DNA from: Luscinia megarhynchos
Lineage: Eukaryota; Chordata; Aves; Passeriformes; Turdidae
DNA length: 64,000 nt
Assembly: GCA_034336665.1 (NCBI GenBank)
Contig: CM067572.1
Coordinates: 3,527,786-3,591,785, forward strand
Reading direction: 5' to 3'
The first letter of the stretch is position 1. Each line of letters starts with the position of its first letter. Positions 1 through 12,120 of the stretch are shown in pieces. Below the pieces are notes generated by a model. That model did no database searches and was not told where the DNA came from. It saw only the letters and a list, made by a program, of their open reading frames with translations. The position numbers and the translations under genes are program-made.

Positions 1-1570
1 CCATACTGAGCAACCTGGTATCCTCCTCTCTAAAAATGTAGTTACATGTCTATGTAACTATTCACCAAGAGACCCTTTTTGGTTTATAAAAAGCTGTGCT
101 CCGTAGTAATCCCTATGTAAAATAATTAACAGGTATGTCACAGGCCAAAATAAATCAAATGGAAAAGGCAGTATTCAATTAAGAAAAATTAAGAGTACAA
201 AGATGTTTTTTACAAAGAAAGAAAACAGTAAATTAAACATAATTGTAAGGTTTTAGAGACCTGGTGAAAATGCTATTATGGGTAGTTCCTGCAAGAGACA
301 GAAATATGAACCTTTTGGATATATATTAATTATGAAATATGATTTTACAGGTCTGGGGAGAGAACTAGAGCAGTGGCATGTCTTGGAGCAGCTGCACCAG
401 CTGGGGCAGGACCACAGCTCCTACTCCAGCTCCTCCCTTTGAACTTGAAGTTCTACTCATGCACCAGAGGAAAAAGAGAACCAGGATTGCTAAAAGTCTA
501 TTTCAGGACAGCCTAACTCACCACTTGCTGTCTATGAACTTCCTAGAAAGTTGGAAATATCATAGCACTGCTCGCTTAGTGCCACTTTTTGTGCTGGTTG
601 TCAGCATTTCCATTACAAACCTTTTTAAAGGGTTTCCAGCTCAGCCACAAAAAGCCACTTCAGGCTGAAAGCTGGCGTGCAGCTTCCCAGCCTGGGAGTG
701 AACGACTTTGTCAAGCTAAACAAAACGTGGTTTATCTCCCTTTAGCAAAGGAAAGACTGGGAGGTTTGAAAATTAACAGAAGCTTCTACTTATACAAAGC
801 TGTATATTCTTGTTCTATTTTCTATAGCATTAGCATATAAGCTATAAATTGTTGAGGATTTTTTTAAAATATTTAAATTACAAACACACATAAATATGAT
901 CCCCCTCTGGCTATTTTGGATGAATTTGGGAGATTTTGTCAACGTTCCTCAGTTAGGGGTTCACCTGCTGGTGACAATTAGAGAGAAGGAAAAAAAGCTA
1001 AAAAAAAGCTTTTTTTTCTTCTTTTTTTGCTTAGTCTACCTCTTGCAGCCAAGTTCTGTGAATCACAGGGTGTTGGTAGCTGAGTATTGACCAATCAGCT
1101 CAATCAACAAACAGCAGCTTCCTTTTATCTGTGAGTGCCAAAGCACTTGAGAAAGGGGCACATCTATAAGCAACTTTATTTTACAAGATAGTCGAGGTCC
1201 CTCAAGGCTGCTTTGCCCTCTGCATGGGAGGAGAGGAGGAGGTTTAAAGGGGATAAGTGTCACTGCCCTGGCTGCTGGTGTGTGGTGGCACAGTGACAGA
1301 CCTGGCACTGCCCACAGCAAATACATCAGGATTAGGAATTGCAGCCCTGGGGTGCACTAGGGCACAACTGGAAGCTTGAGTAGAAATCAGCCAAGAGGCA
1401 CAATTAGGAGAGTTAATGGACCTAAAGTCCACCCAGGGCTGTAATGAAAGGCATCACCTCTGTCTTGGATCACTGGAAACCAAAATAGTATCTCTAAGGA
1501 AGGGTCACTCCAACCTCACCTAATCCCTAAGTCATTCTCACTGGGATGTGCTACTGGTGTTACCTGAGAT
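1..1570. other. Non-coding single-copy sequence
   Basis: No gene is supported. The open frames here are under 100 codons and none resembles a known protein. The sequence is AT-rich up to about 1100, with mixed composition afterwards. The only clear structure is a short A/T palindrome at 1000-1017, listed separately. Exons of an unknown non-coding RNA cannot be excluded from sequence alone. Confidence 0.6.
1000..1017. repeat. Perfect A8-GC-T8 palindrome
   Basis: Eight A, then GC centred at 1008-1009, then eight T gives an 18-bp perfect palindrome. It sits in a longer A-rich to T-rich transition (about 990-1028). Such tracts arise easily by slippage. No function is implied. Confidence 0.8.
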
Positions 1571-1694
1571 GAGGGAGGGAGGGAGGGAGGGATGGATGGA
1601 TGGATGGATGGATGGATGGATGGATGGATGGATGGATGGATGGATGGATGGATGGATGGATGGATGGATGGATGGATGGATGGATGGATGGATG
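1571..1694. repeat. Compound microsatellite (GAGG)5(GATG)26
   Basis: Five GAGG units (1571-1590) pass directly into 26 uninterrupted GATG units (1591-1694). The array is perfect, which suggests recent expansion and likely length polymorphism. The GAGG units differ from GATG by one base, so the array probably grew from one ancestral unit. On the minus strand it gives Ile-His-Pro-Ser repeats in two overlapping open frames, which are by-products of the repeat and not genes. Confidence 0.97.
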
Positions 1695-4600
1695 GGTTTT
1701 GAGCTGGGCAGGAGCTGAGCCTTCTCTCATGCCTTTCCTCATGCCTTTCTGCTGGTGCTGATGAGGGGATCCACGTGCTGGGGCTCCACATGCCTGGAGT
1801 GGCACAAAGGGCTGGCAGGGATGTGCAGAGACACTTTGGGGCACAGGACTGCTCCCCAGACTCAGGGCATTAAAATATCCATTAAATAATCCACAGCTCA
1901 CAGCAAATATGACTCGAGGACTGCCCTGGCAAACAAATCCCCCACATGGGCCCCCTGCAGCTCCCAGGCAGGTGGAGGAGCTCAGCTTTGCATGGAGGCA
2001 AAAGTGGACATAAGAGTTTTCTTCTCCTTTTTTCCAGTTGGAAAGTCACCTGTTTCAGCCAGAGTTGTCAGTAAACCACACACTATGAGACATCTGCAGG
2101 GCTAACAAATAGTTCCTTCCACAGCAAGACAGGTTTTTTTAAAAAAGAGCTGAGATGTTGTGTGTAGAAATGCAGAGGCCATGCAGAGTAAGACACCAAA
2201 AAAACTCATAAAAAATGCAGGAGTATTAACAATATAGAAAAACAAAATTGTAACTGCCTGTCTATTTAAAAATGCCTTGGGAAGAATATTTGAAATTGTA
2301 AGAGTTTTGAATGTTAAAGGGTCCATATCAACAAAACACTGATATATCTGCTCCTTTTCCTTCTTCTGTCTCCAGTACTCATTCAGTGAACGGACGCACA
2401 CGGCAGCCACGGAAATAATGGGATACTGGTTTAAATGATCACTGGATTAGGCCTTATGGTCTTCATTCAGCAAAGCATTTAGGCATATGTTTAAGGTTAA
2501 ATACATACTTTTCATGCTTAACTCTACAGGAATAAGCTTAAGTATATGCATCAATTTGAGCAGACACTTAAGAGCTCTGCAAAATCAGGATGGACGTGCT
2601 CAGACATGTGTTAAGTGCACTGTGTTCCTTAACTGCTGCCTCGTGCAAAATCTCTGGTGGATTCACTGGATAATGGAAAGTGCCTGCATCCTGTGCACAA
2701 ACTCTGACCTGGGACAATTTTGGGTGATGCCTCTGGGTGCCACAGGTGGGTCCCCCAGGAGCCCCGGGCGGGCAGTAAAACCTGGGGCTGGGAAGCTGCT
2801 GCAGAAATGCTGGGTGGTCTCTGGTCATGCTGGAGCAGGGGTTACTTAATACCATTTGTAATGGTTGCTTGGGGCAGGTGGTGCTCACTGAGGATGGGCT
2901 GTAGCACAAATGTTGCTGTATGTTAGGCTGAAGAGGCACAGAGCATACAGTGAGGGATTAGTAAGGATTTGGTCCCAGAGAAGAACTTCACTTCCCAACC
3001 CACTTGGAAACCAAGTTCTGCTCTAAACTTATGTTATTTTTAATGATGCACAAGGATGTTAAAAAAAAAATTTGCAACATAAAAATCAGCAATTATATTA
3101 CTCAAAGAGCTTGGGGGGATTTTTTTTTTTAAATCTGTTGTATCAAAGGTATAAGGAGAACTCACTTGATCTCAGAATTCAGTCAATCCCAAATATTTAG
3201 CCTAAACTATTTCTGGAGTTGTCTGAAATAAAGGTTTTGCAGAATGTTGAGCCTTATCTAATTTCACCAGATTATTTTAAAGCTCAAATCAAACCAGTAT
3301 AAATAATGGCTAGAATTACTAACCTGCAGGGAATGTCATCACAAATTTCCTGGAGTTTTCCATGTAACTATGAGCATGACTGGTCTATTTACTGAAAGTA
3401 GTATATACTGTATAATGTTCACTGAAAACTCATGTAACTCATGCAATATGATAACCACTAGGGTGCTACTGTGACGTAAAGGATATATTACAATTTTATC
3501 CAATTCAAACAGGGGAAAAAATAGTTTTAATCGTCCTGCCCTCTAAACAAATACTTTGTCTGTTCTACTGAACTTGAAATTCAAGGTTATGTATAAGTCA
3601 TCCTGCAATAAAAATAATGTTATGGAATAAACAAGACTGCACTGCGATATGATTTGAGTCTTCAATCACTGAATATTTTTTTGGAAATATTTATATGAAG
3701 TGAATGTGTTATGTGTGCCAGGATTTTTTATGGTTCTTATAGCGCAGTTGCAATGCATCGTGTCGTTATGTGCAAAAGCTCTGGTGACAAGCACATAGAT
3801 TCCAGTGCTCTGGCAGGAGGAGATGTTTCATGGAGATGATGGGTTTAGCCTTGCAAGGAGCAGCCTGGCTGCAGTGCTGTCTCAGCCCAGCACAGGGATG
3901 CTGGCAGAGGAACCTCCCACCACCCACAGCTGGGGGAATGGGACATCACTTGTCCTCCCACCCCGTGGGCAGTGGGTGCTCTGGAAGGGGCAGAGCAAAA
4001 GTCCCTTTAGGCAAGTTGAGGGCATCACAGCTTGGGCACAAATGCCACAGCAGAAGAAGATCGTGCAGTAAAACCAAAATCATTCTCCTGCTGCCACATT
4101 GCAAAATCTGCCCTGTCAGGTGGAATCTCACATTGCTTTGCATTGGACTTTGGTGTGAAGGGAGAGATGCTCCCAGTGCTGGATGAGCTTCTGAAAGGCA
4201 CAGTAACCTCCTACCTTTAACAGCAATAAAATGAGTAAAGTGAATGACAGAACTTTGTATTCAGCTCTTCCTCTCTAATATTTCCCCCTCTTTCCAGACA
4301 GAAACTTTGACATGGCCATCTCCAGTGATGGGGAAGATCATCTTGTGTTTCCAAACTATCACCTTCCAAAAGTTTGGGCACTGCTGCCCTCCCAGGACTG
4401 TCACTGTGAGGGAAAGCTTTCATTCCCTCACAAACTGCTGCCCAGGACAGTCACCTACATTTACAATCTTTCCAAATTTTTTGGACAGTGCATAAAGATA
4501 AGGAGGAACCCAAGGTTTATACAGCAGAAGAAGATACCTCTACTAATTTTCTTTATATAATGTGGTCTCTCACTGCTGTGGAAATGAAACTCATTTCTAT

Positions 4601-5330
4601 GTTCTCACAACAACCAAGGGTTACCCCAATTTCTCTTCACAACATTTTTTAGGCTTGTGACATGACTTGGTAACTTCTCTAATTGCTTATGAGAAGCAGC
4701 ATCCACTTGGCACCCCCAGCACCTCTCTTTGCTGAGGGCCTGTGAGTGGCCCTGTGCTGAAACATCAACAAAAATGAAGCGTCCTGCAGAAAAAGCTGCT
4801 TTTTACACAGAATTTTGGGAGCCTGGAGGGATTTGGAGCGTTAGGCATGACTGCTGCCGTCACCCTGCTGCTGATATCCCTTCATAGCAAGAGATGTGTT
4901 CCCCATGACCATTCCATCAGCCCTTTTCTGCTTTCCACAAGGGTTTGAGGAGAAAAACAGAAGAGTGACTTAGTGAAAAGACATCTGTCAGCAGATGTAC
5001 AACCCCTCTGTGTAGCCACACCCTGACAGTCACTAGGTAAAAACCCAAATGTATCTCCAGCAAATGTGAGGGTTCCCCTTCAGATACCCAAGGGATATTC
5101 ATTTTTCACCTAATGCTATCCTAAATGTACAGGAGAGTATCAAAAAACACAAAAATAACACCATTTGATTCTGTAGGTTATAAAAGCTGCTTCACATAAA
5201 AGAAGCATCCTTCACTGCTGGCCTGCTGCTGGAAGGGATGTGCTGCCATCAGCCACTGAAAACCAGGTGGTGCCAAGAGATGCCCAGCACAGGGAGCTCG
5301 TGTCACCCACAGGCACGTGTGACACTCACC
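1695..5330. other. Non-coding single-copy sequence
   Basis: No gene or transposon recognised. A GC-richer patch lies at about 2720-2840. The segment 3560-3780 is AT-rich, without simple repeats, and contains several A/T-rich factor-type motifs, so it is a weak candidate for a conserved element. A 10-bp palindrome, AGTATATACT, lies at 3400-3409. The open frames are under 125 codons and overlap on both strands without recognisable products. Confidence 0.55.
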
Positions 5331-5368
5331 AGGCAGGACTGAATTTCCAAGGCAGGACTGAATTTTCA
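5331..5368. repeat. Two-copy 19-bp tandem duplication
   Basis: Two adjacent 19-bp units (5331-5349 and 5350-5368) share the core GGCAGGACTGAATTT and differ only near their 3' ends. This is a small local duplication, probably from replication slippage. Confidence 0.85.
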
Positions 5369-7559
5369 CTCAGCTCCTAAGCACACAACTCCACTGCCAA
5401 TGTGGGTTCATGGATGTAGATCCCAATTAACATCTCAGGAAAGCTCACATCTGAGTTTCAAACACTGCTGAGGACCAACCCTTGCTCTGCCCCCCATCCC
5501 TGAGCTGTCTCCTCTTTCCCCATCCCAATCCAAGATCCAGGGAAACACTTTCTGCCTTATCACAGCAGACAAAGAAACAAGCCACACCAAAACCTGAAGA
5601 TTTACTACCAGAAGCCCTCATCAGAATATACTCTGTATCTCATAAAATAAACATGGTAATGAAAACCGGTTCTACTGAAGCCCTCAAACCTGTGAGCATT
5701 AGCAGCTGCTCTCTGTAAAGCTGGTGCTGATGTCAGGGGGAGACAGACTCCAGCCTGGGAGGAGCTGGGCTGGGCTCTGGGCTGGAATTTGCCATGCTCT
5801 GTAACCCCACACCCATAACAAGTGTGTACAGACAACTCAAAAGCTCCAAATAGCTCTGAAACCCAAATCTGAGTTGTAATTAGACGCCTCTTTTGCATAA
5901 ACAAAATCAGACTGTCTTGTGCTTGCTTTAGAAATTGGGCTAATCTTTGACAGGCTGTTCTCATTTTCCAATTACCCACTAGGGAATGCACATTGGCACT
6001 CTGGCACATAATTTTTGGCTGTGCACCTTGTTTGCAAATAGTGTCATTGCTCTTGGTTAAACCTGTGAAAATTGTGCCTCCAACTCCTGCTAGAGCATCC
6101 TGCATGGCTTGGAATCTGATTTCTTTATCAGGCTCCATATGCTGTCTCTGCTGTTAAAGGAACTACCAATGCTCTGTGCTGAGTGACAACCTGACCAGAA
6201 TCTGCTTTTTGAGGTCCCACAGACAGATTTTCCTATAAAACCAGCATCATTAATCTGCACTGCTGCCACAGGCAGCAGCCATGGTGAATCCATGGGCTGC
6301 AGAGAGGTCTTGGCAAGAGTTTTTGGCAATTGTTTTCCCAGTTTTATCTGTCTGATTTGGAAGAGGTAAAATGGTACAACACTGTAGATGGAGGATGGTT
6401 GCTTAGAAGATAAACACAAAAGGTGTATAAGCACGTGATTGATTTAAACCAGCACATAAGACTGCAAGTGGAAAATTTTCTTCTCGTCTCTGTTTAAATA
6501 TTTGGCATCAGAGAGAAGTCAACATGATGCTTTTTCACCAGGACTTTGCTTTCATGTACCCCAACTTTTCTGAGGATGAATTCAGTAATAAATCACATCC
6601 AAATTTTTAAAATTTACTTTTAGAAGAGACATGGCATAAATTGTAAACTCTAAGGGCATTGGATTTTGCACAGCAACAAAAAGGCTGAGCCTTCATTTCT
6701 GCCTGGGCTGTGCAGAAGCTTCCACTGCACAAGCAGAGGCACAGACCCAGGCTGCTGATGCTGGCACCTGGTTTAAACTTGGGAGAACCAAGCCCTTCTA
6801 GTTAGACAGTACCCTAAAGTTTCAGAGACAAAGGGCAAATATTAGCAATATTAGTCACACTAGAAATAAAATTACATTTATGGATTGGCATAATCCACTC
6901 ATTGGGTCTGGATTCCACAATGACAGAGGCTTCCTGTAAGATCAATTGATGCTCCTGGACACCAGATAATGAATTTAGGGATATGTTGAGATTAAAAGCA
7001 GGGGAGAAAGGAAAAAAAGAAAATAAGTGGGGAAAAAAAAAAGAAAATACATGGCTGAACACAAAATAGAAAGGCAACATCTTGTTGGCTAAATAGCTGA
7101 AGAACCTACAAGTATAGTCCAGACTTGGAGACTGAGAGCTCCAGAGGTTCCTTTAGCCTCAGCTACACAATGATGCCACAACTTTGCCACATTGTGTTTC
7201 TGGTATCAGGAACACCATTGTCATTTACTCCTCACGGGACATAAAACCTGAGTGTTTTCATATTGCTTTGCTGAGCACTATGGATGGTGAGTTTTACATA
7301 AAAAAGAACAGGAATGCTACTAAAAAACCTATACTTTAACTTGAAACAGCCTAGATTGGACCATGTACACTAATATTTATGGAGCCAAAAGCAAGAAGTT
7401 TATGTAGTAATTTGATTTAAAGTAAAGTATAAAACCTTAATGCACTTTATAGTCATAGGCACCCCTAGCCACGTGTCTCTCTGTAGTTAAATAGATGCAT
7501 ATGGGTAGATACACACACATTTATAGCACTGGGGTCCCTCTAATCTGCAAAACAATCTT
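5369..7559. other. Non-coding single-copy sequence
   Basis: Contains a 177-codon minus-strand open frame (5605-6138) that I do not accept as a gene: it has no recognised domain, low-complexity features or supporting splice context. The part at 6810-7080 is purine-rich on the plus strand, with A-runs near 7010-7045. No transposon recognised. Confidence 0.5.
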
Positions 7560-7770
7560 ACAGGGTTTTCTTCAGTCAAAATGAATTAGATGAATTAATT
7601 AAACAAATCAAACTAAACTTAGTCAGAGCAGCGCTCATTGCCTAAAGAGCCTCATAAATCCCATGAATGATGGGATGATGGCAAATACATCCTCATTACC
7701 ATGCTAAACTCAGTTTGCTAAATAAATTAGTCATGTCATCGATGTCGTCACTGCATTCCTCTGCCCCAGC
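7560..7770. other. Candidate conserved non-coding block
   Basis: AT-rich but not simple-repeat sequence. It has a TTAATTAA homeodomain-type palindrome at 7595-7602 and a small 7-bp hairpin (7658-7664 with 7670-7676). The texture resembles developmental enhancers in vertebrate gene deserts. This is a judgement from motif content; no alignment was possible. Confidence 0.25.
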
Positions 7771-8090
7771 CGCTGCACAGCTGCCTCTGCTCCCTCTGCT
7801 GCTCCCCCAAAACCTGCCAGCTTCAAAGGGGCACTCGGGGAACTAATGACTCAGTGTTTGCCAGGCACCTTGAGATCCCCCAGGTGAAATGTGGTTTATA
7901 ACCCCCTCGAGGATTGTCCTCAGCCAACGAGAGGCCAGCAGTGCTGGACCTGTAGGGTTTTCTTGTGGTTTTGGGGGTGCCCATGTGCTGGAGTGTTGGG
8001 GTGTGGGACAGCCCTGCATAAGCTGGTGGGAGCAGGGTCAAACATCACCCAGGCTGCAGGATGCACCTGTGCTGTGAATTCACCTGGCCA

Positions 8091-8300
8091 CCACGAATAG
8101 AAAGAAATTCTTCTCTGTGAGGGTGGTGAGGCCCTGGCACAGGTTACTCAGAAAAGTTGTGGATGCCCAGAAGTGCTCAGGGCCAGGCTGGATGGAGTTC
8201 TGAGCAAACTCCTCTAGTGGAAGCTGTCCCTGCCTTGGCAGGGGGTTGGACCAAGATGATCATTAAAGGCCCTTCCAACCCAAACCATTTTATGGTTCTA
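8091..8300 (+). mobile_element. CR1 LINE, truncated 3' end
   Basis: The stretch follows the CR1 3' region closely. It has the segment reading GTGAGGGTGGTGAGGCCCTG from about 8117, then GGCCAGGCTGGATGGAG, then GGCAGGGGGTTGGACCAAGATGATC, and closes with the family's end CCCTTCCAACCCAAACCATT and a degenerate ATTCTATG-type terminal repeat ending near 8300. CR1 is the dominant retrotransposon of birds and is also found in other reptiles. Only about 210 bp of the 3' end remain, with no coding capacity, as expected for the usual 5'-truncated copies. Divergence from the typical form is visible (for example ATGATCATTAAAGG), so it is an old inactive insertion. The 5' boundary is approximate. Confidence 0.93.
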
Positions 8301-10029
8301 CAATAAACATGGCAAGGTTTATGGTTTATGGGGCTTGCTGGAAGACTCTGCAAATGAGGTCCTTGTTTTTGTTTGCAGATCTGGCCCATCCTGCCTCTTA
8401 GCCCAATGCCCATCCTTCTCCTTGCTATTTCTCTCTAGGATACACAATCTTCCCTAAACCTGCAGAACAAGTTCTGTTGCTTCTTAATGAGAAACAACAA
8501 CTATCTCCCTTTTATTTCTCTGCTTGTGGATTTTTAATTTTATTTTTTTTTTTAATTTCTGGAAAGCAGAGAGACACAAGGCAGTAACATCCTCTGCCAC
8601 TGAACCCCTCCACCCTCCAGCCCAGCATCCTGCTCTGTTCCTGGCAGGGACAGCCAGCCAGAGCTCACGTCATGGTCCTGCACATCACCCCACCACCACT
8701 CACATCCTCCAGGGATCTTACCACTGCCTCTGAGCAGCAAGTGACAGTGAGACCCTGATATTTCAACAGCTCTGAAGGAAAACCAATGGGAAAATAATTC
8801 AAAGCAGCTATAGAGGTATTAAACTCCTCCTTCACAAGAAGCTGCCAAATTTCAAGCAAAATAGTTGGCGTTTTCTCTCACAGTCTAGGAAAGGGGAGAA
8901 AAAAAGCAAAACTTCATTATGTAACTTTGAATAGAATGAGTTAGGCCATCTTTGGTTCCTGCTCTGGCAGAAGTCCCAGGTAATATTCCAGGAAGCTGCT
9001 TTTATAGGCAAAGAAACCCGTAAGCAACTATCTGAACTCACCATGTCTATGTGCACATCTCATTTACTGCAGGGGAAGCTGCACATGTGCATTTGCAACT
9101 ACAACTTCTCTTCTAGGTGTAAATTGAACAAAAACATCCCTGAGGAATCTACCTGCAAGCACTGGGATTTGCCTTTGTACTCGGCAACATTTGTATTCCT
9201 CGGTGCAATTTTCAGCTGTGCGTAGCAGGAGGAAAGGCATTACTCAGCCTGCTTTATTTTCATATGAATGAGGGTTACTGTAAGAGGGAACACTGTTTTT
9301 AATATGGGCCCTGAAAAGTACAAACCAGCAGATGGCAGTTTAAACCACATTCAGTCAAAACAACACCATATTTTAGCCAGGGCCATTATTGTCAGATCAT
9401 TTCAACACATATATTTGAAGATTTGAATGTGAGGATGGTAACAAGACAGAAAAGAGTGGCTGGGGTTGCTGGCAGGATTGCTGCACCCCTGTGGAAGAAG
9501 TTTGCTCGTGGGCTGTTCCCACTGGCCAGCTCTGCAAGGATGTGGATGTTCATTTTAGATCTTATTTGCAGCAGAGAAGGTGCTGTCCTACAAATGAGGT
9601 TTGCAGAAGGCTCTAAAAACAGCCAGACTTTTGCCTGGTCTCATTTTCCTTGCTGCATCAGTGAATCTCCCTCAGTGCTTGCACTGTTTCACTAGGTCCA
9701 GGCAGGTAGTTAACTAGTGCCAAGTAATTTTCCTAATTCCCAATATTTAACTATGGACAGACAAGTGGATTTGCAAGTCTAAACCAAAGGCATTCCTGTT
9801 CTTCAGTGAGGGTTTTGGCAGGAGGGAGCACCCTGCAGCCCCCTGGTGTGGATGGGCACACAGCTCCCCACACATTCCAGGATGATAAACCTTTGATATG
9901 CCTTACACTCCACTGCCCTGAAAATGCAACTTTCCACATTTATGAATACAAACAACGCTATTATCTCTACCTTTCTAATATTTAACTAATCTAAACACTC
10001 AGGTAAAATGTTATCTGAAATGGTACTTC
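8301..10029. other. Non-coding single-copy sequence
   Basis: No gene recognised. A T-run lies at about 8536-8555. Mixed composition; the open frames are under 95 codons and overlap on opposite strands. Nothing else stands out. Confidence 0.55.
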
Positions 10030-10640
10030 TATAAATGCATTAACTTGGTCTTCCTTTGACTTTTAAGATATCTTTCCTTACTAATACAGCTGAAAAGATT
10101 GTTTGGAAAGCCTTCGTAAAGTGGCAGAGCAAACAGATGAAGGGAGTTCTTTAGTAGTTCTTTATTATTAGCTTTCAAATGATACTATCTTCTTGTACTT
10201 TTCTTAACGAGAAAATAAATAGAATTTGTCTCACACACAGCTGTGTTTTTCTTTAGCTAAGGAATGCACAAAGGGAAATTTAAAAATCATGCATTATCAG
10301 TGAACAAGCTAGTTAAAGTAAATAGATTCCAGCCAACTTGCTTCTAAGAGATTAAAGGTTAATGATGGAACACCTTGGTCAATAGATTTATGAATTATCA
10401 AAGTCTACAAAAGGTACATCTAATTTTCTGGCATTATCTGCCAAGCAAATGCAGAGAACAGACACACACCATCTCTCAACTGAACTGCCACATTTTCTGT
10501 CATATCATTTAGTGCTGTTTACAGATCAACTGGCATTTCAAGAGCATTTACTAAAGTAGTTATCTGACCCCAACTGATTATTTTAAGGAATTCTATGACT
10601 GATGCAGGATGCTAGTTTAAACTCACAATATGATGTCCAA
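10030..10640. other. Candidate conserved non-coding block
   Basis: A long AT-rich, non-repetitive stretch with few open frames. It contains a 12-bp palindrome ACACAGCTGTGT (10235-10246, with an E-box-type CAGCTG centre) and a GTTAATGAT homeodomain/HNF1-like half site at 10358-10366. The lack of open frames over about 700 bp, with dense A/T motifs, fits non-coding regulatory sequence. Conservation is not demonstrated. Confidence 0.25.
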
Positions 10641-11204
10641 GACCCTTTTTATTCTACCAGAGATTATGTGGCAAAGCACTGAACTGAGGAGATGCACAGA
10701 ACTCTGGTACCACCTCACTAGTTCTCACTTATCGGTGTCTTTATGCTAAATAAATACAACTGGATTTGCTAAGTAACCCATAAAACAATTACCCAGCTCT
10801 CAATTGTGTCTGAGCAACTCTAAGACAGCACACCAGAAATAGCACGAGCTTGTTAAAGTCAGCTTGTAATCCCTTTCTGGGACAAAGAGTACCAAGGTAA
10901 GCTGTACCTTTTGAAGTGTGTGGAAGGTTTGTGGCAGCCAACCCTGTAAAACCATGGGCAAACAGTCTGGTACAGGTGGATTCCCACTGCCAGCAGCCAG
11001 GGAGGTTTGAAGTGCACAGTAGCTGTCCCACTGCAGGAAAACTGAACTGGTTTTGCCATAGCCTGGGATTTATTGATTGCATTTCTTAAATAAATCTTAA
11101 ACTTAAAAAAAAGTATTAACCCCAAAGCACAGCTTCTGCTGGAACATCAACCTTCCTCAAGATGTTTAACACTTTAACTGAGTCTGAACACAGTAGTGTG
11201 GAGA
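10641..11204. other. Non-coding single-copy sequence
   Basis: Two overlapping minus-strand open frames (about 90-97 codons, 10789-11125) show no recognisable product and are probably chance. No repeat identified. Confidence 0.5.
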
Positions 11205-11510
11205 CATTACTGAGATTATTTATTTGTTTGTTTGAGAAATCTACTTTAATCCCCGTGTCTCTGTTGAGAAGCATAAAGGCATCAAAGGCTTAATGTCTTT
11301 GTGTGCCATTCAGGGGCAGATGAATATTTTAACTCTGCTCTTTAATGATCCTTATGGATTTTTAAATCCTGGCCCATATATCCTGCCCGTCCCTAGGGAT
11401 GTATGTTTTAATGACATCAGTGAGAGCTATAAGCAAAATCAAGGTGGAATTGGGTCCTTCATGACTTAATTTACTCAGAAGATGAAATTGGATCCAACAG
11501 GTCAAAGTAT
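11205..11510. other. Candidate conserved non-coding block
   Basis: Begins with a TTTG-rich stretch (11220-11234), followed by a TAATCC bicoid-class (OTX/PITX-type) half site at 11247-11252 and further A/T-rich motifs. No open frame of note. Enhancer-like texture only. Confidence 0.25.
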
Positions 11511-11839
11511 TTTCACTGGAAATTCAGCTCACCTGAGTCTTCAACACCTCTCTCCTCCTCCTCTGCTCTCTAACCATTCCCATCCCTCCACCCTTCCTCC
11601 CTGGTCATAAAGTGAACAGCACGATATAAGGCATGGATTTGTTTTAACACAGAAGTATGTGACCAACTTGTTTATCTCTGCACTAAAACCAGTACCACAA
11701 AATGCCACAAACCCTTTGAAAAAGTCTTAAAAACAGAGCTCAGGGCCTCCAGTGTCCAAACTTCAGCTAAACTCCAAGGAAATGGAGGAGCTTGGCACAG
11801 GAGGCAGCGAGAGCCTGAGGATTTGGTGCACATGCTGGT

Positions 11840-12120
11840 GGCCTGGGGCCATTTAATATGAGTATCTTAATTAAATGGTAAATTCCAAAGGAATTTCCAA
11901 CTATTCCTAATTGCCTATTACTTTATCAGGCCAATATGAAGGGGAGAAAGGAAAATCCATTGGAGCATGCATTTTCTGCTGTTTATGTGCCATATGAACA
12001 GTGCTATTAACCCATGCTGGCAATTATGATAGGATTATGGTGTGCCCACTATGGGAGAATTTAATTGTGGTTATATCAGATTTAAAGTCCTTTCACAGAT
12101 TATTTCACTCTAGGCTATAA
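11840..12120. other. Candidate conserved non-coding block, homeodomain motif-rich
   Basis: Contains TTAATTAAA (11867-11875), CAATTA (12021-12026) and GGATTA (12032-12037), the last two only 5 bp apart. No coding potential or simple repeats. A paired-type plus bicoid-type site arrangement is common in developmental enhancers, but these short motifs also occur by chance in AT-rich DNA. Confidence 0.3.

Noticed and set aside
1516..1901. Two overlapping minus-strand open frames with Ile-His-Pro-Ser repeats
   Set aside because: Direct translation of the GATG microsatellite in two frames; not genes.
5605..6138. 177-codon minus-strand open frame
   Set aside because: No recognised domain or homologue, and uneven composition. 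Length is within chance for a 64 kb window.
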